This document shows, piece after piece, positions 58,857 to 64,000 of a DNA stretch of 64,000 nt. The stretch is from Fulvimarina endophytica. GTDB taxonomy: Bacteria; Pseudomonadota; Alphaproteobacteria; Rhizobiales; Rhizobiaceae. The stretch spans positions 62,001-126,000 of the forward strand of contig NZ_QURL01000005.1 in assembly GCF_003403015.1 (NCBI RefSeq), in the 5' to 3' direction. The notes below the pieces were generated by a model, which saw only the letters and a program-made list of their open reading frames with translations, was not told the DNA's origin and searched no databases. A program made the position numbers and the translations under genes. The number at the start of each line of letters is the position of its first letter. Position 1 is the stretch's first letter.

Positions 58857-59273
58857 TTACAGCGCGTCCGCGCCGATGGCTGCGAGAGCCGCGCGTCCGA
58901 CTTCCAGATCCTGATCGCCCGTGCCGGAGCCGACACCGATTCCGCCGATCACATCGCCGTCGAAGGCGATCGGAAGACCGCCCGGAAGCCGAGTCACGTT
59001 GAGCTGAGTCGCGAACTCGATCGCCGGGATCATCTTCTCGGGAATATTGGCCGAAGGGCTGCGGTTCGAGGCCGCCGTGCGCGCTTTCGTATAGGCGCTC
59101 TTGCGGCTGAGGAACTTCGCCCCCGTCATCCTCACTTCCGCGATGACCTCCCCCGAAGCGTCCACCACGACGATGCATTGCGGCTGGTCGATCTCGTCGG
59201 CCTTCTCGATGCCCGCGGCGAGCATCGCCATGGCGCCCTGATGCGTCAGAACCTTCGTCTGTTTGGTGTGCAT
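58857..59273 (-). CDS. GlcG/HbpS family protein (DUF336)
   Basis: This 138-aa protein has the GlcG/HbpS alpha-beta fold: IVVVDASGEVIAEVRMTGA (about 34-52) and the C-terminal GGLPIAFDGDVIGGIGVGSGTGDQDLEVGRAAL (about 98-130). Relatives include the haem-binding HbpS and proteins of glycolate metabolism. The start at 59273 follows GGGGAGA at nine nt; a start 18 bp upstream is possible. It is convergent with tRNA-Pro. Confidence 0.85.
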   Translation of the reverse strand: MHTKQTKVLTHQGAMAMLAAGIEKADEIDQPQCIVVVDASGEVIAEVRMTGAKFLSRKSAYTKARTAASNRSPSANIPEKMIPAIEFATQLNVTRLPGGLPIAFDGDVIGGIGVGSGTGDQDLEVGRAALAAIGADAL

Positions 59274-59364
59274 CGACAGCAATCTCCCCATTCTCGTTTC
59301 GAACCTATGACAGCCCGCCAAATGGAACGATCGGCGCCCGTGGCAAATCGGCCGGTCGCAGGTC

Positions 59365-60093
59365 TCAGCCTCCGGACGTCTCGTTCGCCTGCGACGGCGC
59401 GGCACCGTCCGGCGCGACGGAGGAGCCCATGGCGCGCTCGAGGCGGCCTTCGAGGTCGATCGCCTTGCCGATATAGGGCGTGATGCGGCCCTCGATCGTG
59501 CAGTCGGTTCCGATGAAACCGCCCGCTTCGTCGAGAGCTCCGGCGCAGAAGGCCTCGCCCGGAACCCGGAGACGATCGGCCGAGAGGCCGACGAAATCGA
59601 GAATGGCGCCGTTGGAATTGGGTTGGCAGCCGAAATTGATGGTCGCCTCGAACGATCCCTCGTTCTGGACGAAGTCCGTGACCCGATGGGCGTTCTGGTT
59701 CCAGCGCAGGTTCGGATCGATCGGAAGGAAGCTCGGGATCGCGATGCCGAACAGGCTCGTGATGTCGTTCACGTTGAGCGTCAACGGCGTGCAGATGTCG
59801 GATGCGTTGAGCCGGGCCGTCAGTTCTTCGGCCGTCAGGCTGGGCTTCAGGGGCGCTTCGGTGACGGCTCGCTCGTCGGCAGCGCTCGTGGCGGTGCCGG
59901 TCGGCACAACGGGCTGCGCCGTGTCTCCTGCGGCCGCACCGGACGCCGGGGGCGGCGTCTGCGCGGTGTCGTTCGCAGCCGGGTTCGCAGCAGGATTTGC
60001 CGCCGGCTCATTGGTCTGCGTCGTCTGCGCAACCACCGCCTGCCCGCTTGCGGCCAGCGCCAGGGCTACCGCGAGAACCGTCGTCTTCCGCAT
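59365..60093 (-). CDS. Secreted protein with low-complexity N-terminal linker
   Basis: This 242-aa protein has a signal peptide (MRKTTVLAVALALAASGQAVVAQ) followed by a P-A-N-rich linker (about 30-80, with NPAANPAAN) and an ordered domain (about 90-215) with cysteines in SDICTPL, FGCQPN, AFCAG and TDCTIEG that could form two disulphides. I do not recognise the domain. It lies between the GlcG-like and mfd genes and ends 91 bp before the GlcG-like start. Confidence 0.75.
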   Translation of the reverse strand: MRKTTVLAVALALAASGQAVVAQTTQTNEPAANPAANPAANDTAQTPPPASGAAAGDTAQPVVPTGTATSAADERAVTEAPLKPSLTAEELTARLNASDICTPLTLNVNDITSLFGIAIPSFLPIDPNLRWNQNAHRVTDFVQNEGSFEATINFGCQPNSNGAILDFVGLSADRLRVPGEAFCAGALDEAGGFIGTDCTIEGRITPYIGKAIDLEGRLERAMGSSVAPDGAAPSQANETSGG

Positions 60094-60204
60094 CGTCTGT
60101 CCTTCCTCGAAACCGAAATCATCGGCCCGTACGTCCGACGGCCTCGCCGAAGCGGACGCCTTTATGGCAGCCCGTTCCCGCATGGCCCACCGGATACCGA
60201 ACCT

Positions 60205-63200
60205 TCAGGCGGCCTGCTTCTGCATGTCGTCCGCCATCTTGGCCAACTGACTTGCGATCGTGGCCGTTCCATTCAGGCGCTTCTTGGGTGTCGGCCAGTC
60301 CCGGATCAACACTATCGATTGATCGGGCCTGATCTTGGCCGATGATCCCTGCTCCGAAATGTAGCGGATCAATGCGGGCGGATTGGGGAAGTTCTTGTCG
60401 CGGAACTGCACGACGAGCCCCTTCGGGCCCGCGTCGAGCTTCTCGATATTCGCCTTCCGGCACATGGACTTGATGACCATGACCTTCAGGAGGTGCTCGA
60501 CCTCGTCGGGCACCGGTCCGAACCGATCGATGAGTTCGGCGCCGAAGGCATCGATCTCGCGGATCTCGGTGAGCTCCGCCAGACGCCGATAGAGCGTCAT
60601 GCGCAACTGAAGGTCGGGGACGTAGCCTTCCGGAATCATGACGGCGGTGCCGACGGAGATCTGCGGCGACCACTGGCCGGAGGTCTCGGGCTCGGCTCCC
60701 TTCATCTCCGCCACGGCCTCCTCCAGCATTTGCTGGTAGAGTTCGTAGCCGACCTCCTTCACATGGCCGGACTGCTCGTCGCCGAGGAGATTGCCCGCAC
60801 CGCGCTGATCGAGATCGTGGGTCGCGAGCTGGAAGCCGGCACCCAGCGTATCGAGGCTCTGCAAGACCTTCAGACGCCGGTCGGCGCCCTTGGTGGGCGT
60901 CTTGTTCGCCGGAATCGTCATCAGCGCATAGGCGCGGTTCTTCGAGCGGCCGACGCGGCCCCGGATCTGGTAGAGCTGGGACAGGCCGAACATATCCGCC
61001 CGATGCACGATCATCGTGTTGGCGGTCGGAACGTCGAGACCCGATTCCACGATGGTCGTCGACAGGAGCACGTCGTACTGCCCCTCGTAGAAGGCGTTCA
61101 TGATGTCGTCGAGTTCGCTTGCGGCCATCTGGCCGTGGGCGATGGCAACCTTCAGTTCCGGCACCTGTTCGTCGAGGAAGCTCTTCACGCCGGCGAGATC
61201 CGAAACGCGCGGGCAGACATAGAAGCTCTGCCCGCCACGATAACGCTCGCGAAGCAGAGTCTCGCGCACGACGAGCGGATCGAAGGGGGTGACGAAGGTC
61301 CGCACCGCCATCCGGTCCACCGGCGGCGTCGTGATCAGGGACAGCTCCCGCACGCCCGTCAGCGCAAGCTGCAGCGTGCGCGGGATGGGTGTCGCCGACA
61401 AGGTGAGGACGTGCACGTCGGATTTGAGCTCCTTCAGCCGCTCCTTGTGCTTGACGCCGAAATGCTGCTCCTCGTCGATGATCAGAAGACCGAGATTCTT
61501 GAACTCGACGCCCTTGCCGAGAAGCGCATGGGTTCCGACGACGATGTCCACCGTGCCGTCCGTCACGCCCTTCTTCGTCGCGGCGAGATCCTTGCCGGTC
61601 ACGAGGCGCGAGGCCTGCGCGATATTGAGGGGCAAGCCGCGAAACCGCTCGGCGAAGGTCTTGAAGTGCTGGCGGGCGAGAAGGGTGGTCGGAACGACCA
61701 CGGCCACCTGCAGCCCGTTCATGGCGGCGACGAAGGCCGCCCGGAGCGCGACTTCGGTCTTGCCGAAGCCGACATCGCCGCAGATGAGGCGGTCCATCGG
61801 ACGTCCGGCCGCAAGATCGTCCACGACCGCGTCGATCGCGTTTGCCTGATCCTCGGTCTCCTCGTAGGGGAAGCGCGCGGCGAATTCGTCGAACAGGCCG
61901 TCCGGCGGCTGAAGCTTCGGCGCGCCGCGCATGGCACGTGCCGCCGCGACCGCGATGAGCCCGTCCGCCATGTCGAGAAGGCGCTTCTTCAGCTTGGCCT
62001 TGCGCGCCTGCCAGGCCCCGCCGCCGAGCTTGTCGAGGGTCGCCTCCGTCCCCTCTCCGCCATAGCGCGAGAGAAGTTCGATGTTCTCGACCGGCAGGAA
62101 CAGGCGGTCGTCGTTGGCGTAGCGCAGTTCGAGACAGTCGTGCGGCGCGCCGGCCGCCTCGATCTGCTGGAGACCGACGAAGCGGCCGATGCCATGATCC
62201 ACGTGGACGACGATATCGCCTTCGTCGAGACCCGAGACCTCCGAGATGAAATCCGAGCCGCGCCGCTTGCGCTTGGACCGGCGCACGAGCCGGTCGCCCA
62301 GAATGTCCTGTTCGCCGACGACGACCATGTCATCAGTCTGGAACCCGGCCTCGATGCCGATGACGGCCGTCAGCACGAAGTTCTTGGGCGCCTCGCGGGC
62401 CTGCTTGAGGTTCGCGACCGGCTTGATCTGGCCGAGACCGTGCTCTTCCAGAACCTGGGTCATGCGATCGCGCGATCCGTCGGTCCAGGCCGCGAGGATC
62501 ACGCGCTTGCCGTTCGCCCGCTCGTTCGAGATGTGATCGACCGCCGCCTTGAAGACATTGGCATTCTCCGACTGGCGCTCGGATGCGAAGTTGCGGCCGC
62601 GGACCACGTCGAGATTGAAGACCTCCCGCGCGCTCGTCCCCGCCACCGCATAGGCCGACAAGCGGATCGGGTCCACGATTGCGAGCGCGCCCGACAACTC
62701 GTCCGGCGTCAGGTAGAGTTCGGATGGCTCGACGGGATTGTAGACGATCGTCTCGGCGCTCTTGCCGGCATTCTCGCCGCTCGTGCGCTTGCGAGCGGCG
62801 TAGTGGTCCTCGATCGTCTCACGCCGCTCGGCGACGCTTTCGAGCGCCAGGTGATCGAGGACGAAGGGAAACCCCTCGCAATAGTCGAAGAGCGTATCGA
62901 GCGTCTCGTAGAAGAACGGAAGCCAATGCTCCATGCCGGCGAAGCGCCGCCCGTCGGAGATGGAGGCATAGAGCGCGTCCGAGGGAAGGGCCGCGCCGAA
63001 GCGCTTCACGTAATTGGTCCGGAAACGGCTGATCGTCTCCTTGGTAAGCGACACCTCGGAGACCGGAGCGAGTTCGAAGCTCTTGCGCTGCTCGGTCGTG
63101 CGCTGTGTCGCCGGATCGAAGGCACGGATCGTCTCCAGCGTATCGCCGAAGAAATCGAGGCGGACCGGCTCCTCCTCGCCGGGTGCGAAGAGATCGAGAA

Positions 63201-63735
63201 TGCCGCCGCGCACGGCGAATTCACCGCGTTCGCGCACCGTCGCCACCCGCTCGAAGCCGCCGCGCGACAGAGCCTCGACGATATCGTCCATCCTGATGCG
63301 CCCGCCGGCCTCGGCACGGATCGCTTCTTTGGCGAGGACGTCGGCGGGCGGCATCTTCTGGAGCAGCGCGTTCGCCGTCGTCAGGATCAGAGCGCGATGG
63401 GGGTTCCGGCGCAATGCGTTGAGAGAGGCCATGGCCGACAGACGCCGGGCCGCGGCTTCTCCGGAGGGGCCGACACGGTCATAGGGCAGGCAATCCCATG
63501 CCGGCAGCGTGAGAACGGGCAGATCGGGCTGCACGAACCGGAGCGCTTCCTCCACCTCCGAGATCCGCGAGCCGTCGCGCATGACGAAGATGACGGGCTT
63601 CTTCCTGTCGCCCTGACCGCCGCGCTCGCGGGCGATGTCGGCGAGCAGGAACGCCTCGTAGCCATCGAGCACATGACCGATTTCGATACCGCCGCCCTTC
63701 TTGAGGGCACGCTTCAGTTTGTCGTCAATGGCCAT
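60205..63735 (-). CDS. mfd: Transcription-repair coupling factor
   Basis: This 1176-aa translocase removes stalled RNA polymerase and recruits UvrA. It has a UvrB-like N-terminal region, the RNA-polymerase-interacting domain (GDIVVHVDHGIGRFVGLQ, about 500), the helicase domain with Walker A GDVGFGKTEVALR (about 650) and the DEEQ box in IIDEEQHFG (about 750), and the C-terminal D7 regulatory domain. The start at 63735 gives MAIDDKLKRALKKGGG. The antisense strand shows a very long shadow frame, a result of GC codon bias. Confidence 0.96.
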   Translation of the reverse strand: MAIDDKLKRALKKGGGIEIGHVLDGYEAFLLADIARERGGQGDRKKPVIFVMRDGSRISEVEEALRFVQPDLPVLTLPAWDCLPYDRVGPSGEAAARRLSAMASLNALRRNPHRALILTTANALLQKMPPADVLAKEAIRAEAGGRIRMDDIVEALSRGGFERVATVRERGEFAVRGGILDLFAPGEEEPVRLDFFGDTLETIRAFDPATQRTTEQRKSFELAPVSEVSLTKETISRFRTNYVKRFGAALPSDALYASISDGRRFAGMEHWLPFFYETLDTLFDYCEGFPFVLDHLALESVAERRETIEDHYAARKRTSGENAGKSAETIVYNPVEPSELYLTPDELSGALAIVDPIRLSAYAVAGTSAREVFNLDVVRGRNFASERQSENANVFKAAVDHISNERANGKRVILAAWTDGSRDRMTQVLEEHGLGQIKPVANLKQAREAPKNFVLTAVIGIEAGFQTDDMVVVGEQDILGDRLVRRSKRKRRGSDFISEVSGLDEGDIVVHVDHGIGRFVGLQQIEAAGAPHDCLELRYANDDRLFLPVENIELLSRYGGEGTEATLDKLGGGAWQARKAKLKKRLLDMADGLIAVAAARAMRGAPKLQPPDGLFDEFAARFPYEETEDQANAIDAVVDDLAAGRPMDRLICGDVGFGKTEVALRAAFVAAMNGLQVAVVVPTTLLARQHFKTFAERFRGLPLNIAQASRLVTGKDLAATKKGVTDGTVDIVVGTHALLGKGVEFKNLGLLIIDEEQHFGVKHKERLKELKSDVHVLTLSATPIPRTLQLALTGVRELSLITTPPVDRMAVRTFVTPFDPLVVRETLLRERYRGGQSFYVCPRVSDLAGVKSFLDEQVPELKVAIAHGQMAASELDDIMNAFYEGQYDVLLSTTIVESGLDVPTANTMIVHRADMFGLSQLYQIRGRVGRSKNRAYALMTIPANKTPTKGADRRLKVLQSLDTLGAGFQLATHDLDQRGAGNLLGDEQSGHVKEVGYELYQQMLEEAVAEMKGAEPETSGQWSPQISVGTAVMIPEGYVPDLQLRMTLYRRLAELTEIREIDAFGAELIDRFGPVPDEVEHLLKVMVIKSMCRKANIEKLDAGPKGLVVQFRDKNFPNPPALIRYISEQGSSAKIRPDQSIVLIRDWPTPKKRLNGTATIASQLAKMADDMQKQAA

Positions 63736-63907
63736 CGTGTCGTCTTGTCTAGGAAGCTGAATTCGTGATCGGTTGCTGATGCCGCGTCGGCGACGCCCGA
63801 TCAACCCGATATAGGGCTCGGCGGAGCTTCCTGCGAAGGGCCTGCGCCCCGCGCGCCGTGAAAACGATCATCGATCCGAGCTCACTTGGCTCGACAGGAC
63901 CGCCGGC

Positions 63908-64000
63908 TCAGGCGCCCTTCTCGGCACTCGTCAGCGCCTCGATGTCGAAGTCCGTGTAGAATGCCTTGATACGGCGGAAGACAGGCGTGTCGTAATTGCC
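63908..64000 (-). CDS. sdhE: Succinate dehydrogenase assembly factor (SdhE-like), 3' end only
   Basis: Thirty C-terminal codons are visible; the gene continues right of the window. They read NYDTPVFRRIKAFY near the start of the visible part, matching the end of SdhE/DUF339 proteins, which flavinylate succinate dehydrogenase. The stop is TGA at 63908-63910. In many alphaproteobacteria this gene lies directly upstream of mfd, as here. Confidence 0.72.
   Translation of the reverse strand, partial: GNYDTPVFRRIKAFYTDFDIEALTSAEKGA

Noticed and set aside
60493..63768. A 1091-codon open frame antisense to mfd on the plus strand
   Set aside because: Long antisense frames are expected opposite high-GC coding genes. 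It has no ribosome site and no recognisable domains, and mfd is well supported.

Overview
The window is high-GC DNA from an alphaproteobacterium, most likely of the Hyphomicrobiales (Rhizobiales) group. Pointers are a dcw cluster of the type mraZ-rsmH-ftsL-ftsI-murEF-mraY-murD-ftsW-murGCB with rnpB next to it, an IalB-family secreted protein, DUF4112 and YqaE proteins, a perfect CtrA-type box (TTAA-N7-TTAA) and the mfd-sdhE pairing. The family or genus cannot be fixed from sequence alone. Coding density is high. Several starts are GTG or TTG, chosen by Shine-Dalgarno spacing.

Region 1 (1-10.7 kb) is an accessory catabolic island. It holds a tripartite tricarboxylate transporter (tctC-tctB-tctA type), an FCD-type GntR regulator, a LysR regulator, an atypical SDR, an RraA-fold protein, a DHDPS-family lyase, an IlvD/Edd sugar-acid dehydratase, a cupin and an ABM-domain protein. 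Two copies of the same 12-bp motif (core TTGTCAACAA, matching the FadR/GntR-type pattern TnGTnnACnA) lie in front of tctC and in front of a gene truncated by the left edge, so the two units may form one regulon. The enzyme set fits uptake and dehydration of a sugar acid to a 2-keto-3-deoxy acid and its further cleavage. The substrate is unknown.

Region 2 (10.7-17.1 kb) has a gene-poor stretch beside tRNA-Met(CAT), a YejA-type substrate-binding protein, an IalB-like protein, small secreted and membrane proteins, an alpha/beta hydrolase and serine acetyltransferase.

Region 3 (17.1-36.8 kb) is the cell-wall and division block on the minus strand: rnpB, then mraZ through murB, with mostly overlapping or closely spaced genes. 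A LysE-type exporter is coupled to murB. The usual ddl-ftsQ-ftsA-ftsZ tail is absent here. The 534-bp rnpB-mraZ interval carries a CtrA-type box and a 10-bp-period TGGGN array that resembles an MraZ operator. Beside it lie an N-acetylmuramoyl-L-alanine amidase, a TerB/J-domain protein and a GH25 lipoprotein lysozyme.

Region 4 (35.4-53.7 kb) is mixed housekeeping and transport: a CPA2 antiporter, DUF4112, ChrA, an ICMT-like methyltransferase, a PatZ-like acyl-CoA synthetase/acetyltransferase divergent from glutamine-dependent NAD synthetase, a large acidic bitopic protein beside purA, two EamA transporters, an SDR, two hydroxyacid dehydrogenases and aldose 1-epimerase.

Region 5 (53.8-64 kb) is mostly DNA maintenance: a YhaO/YhaN-like (SbcD/SbcC-type) pair, tRNA-Pro(GGG), a GlcG/HbpS-like protein, a secreted protein, mfd and the 3' end of sdhE.
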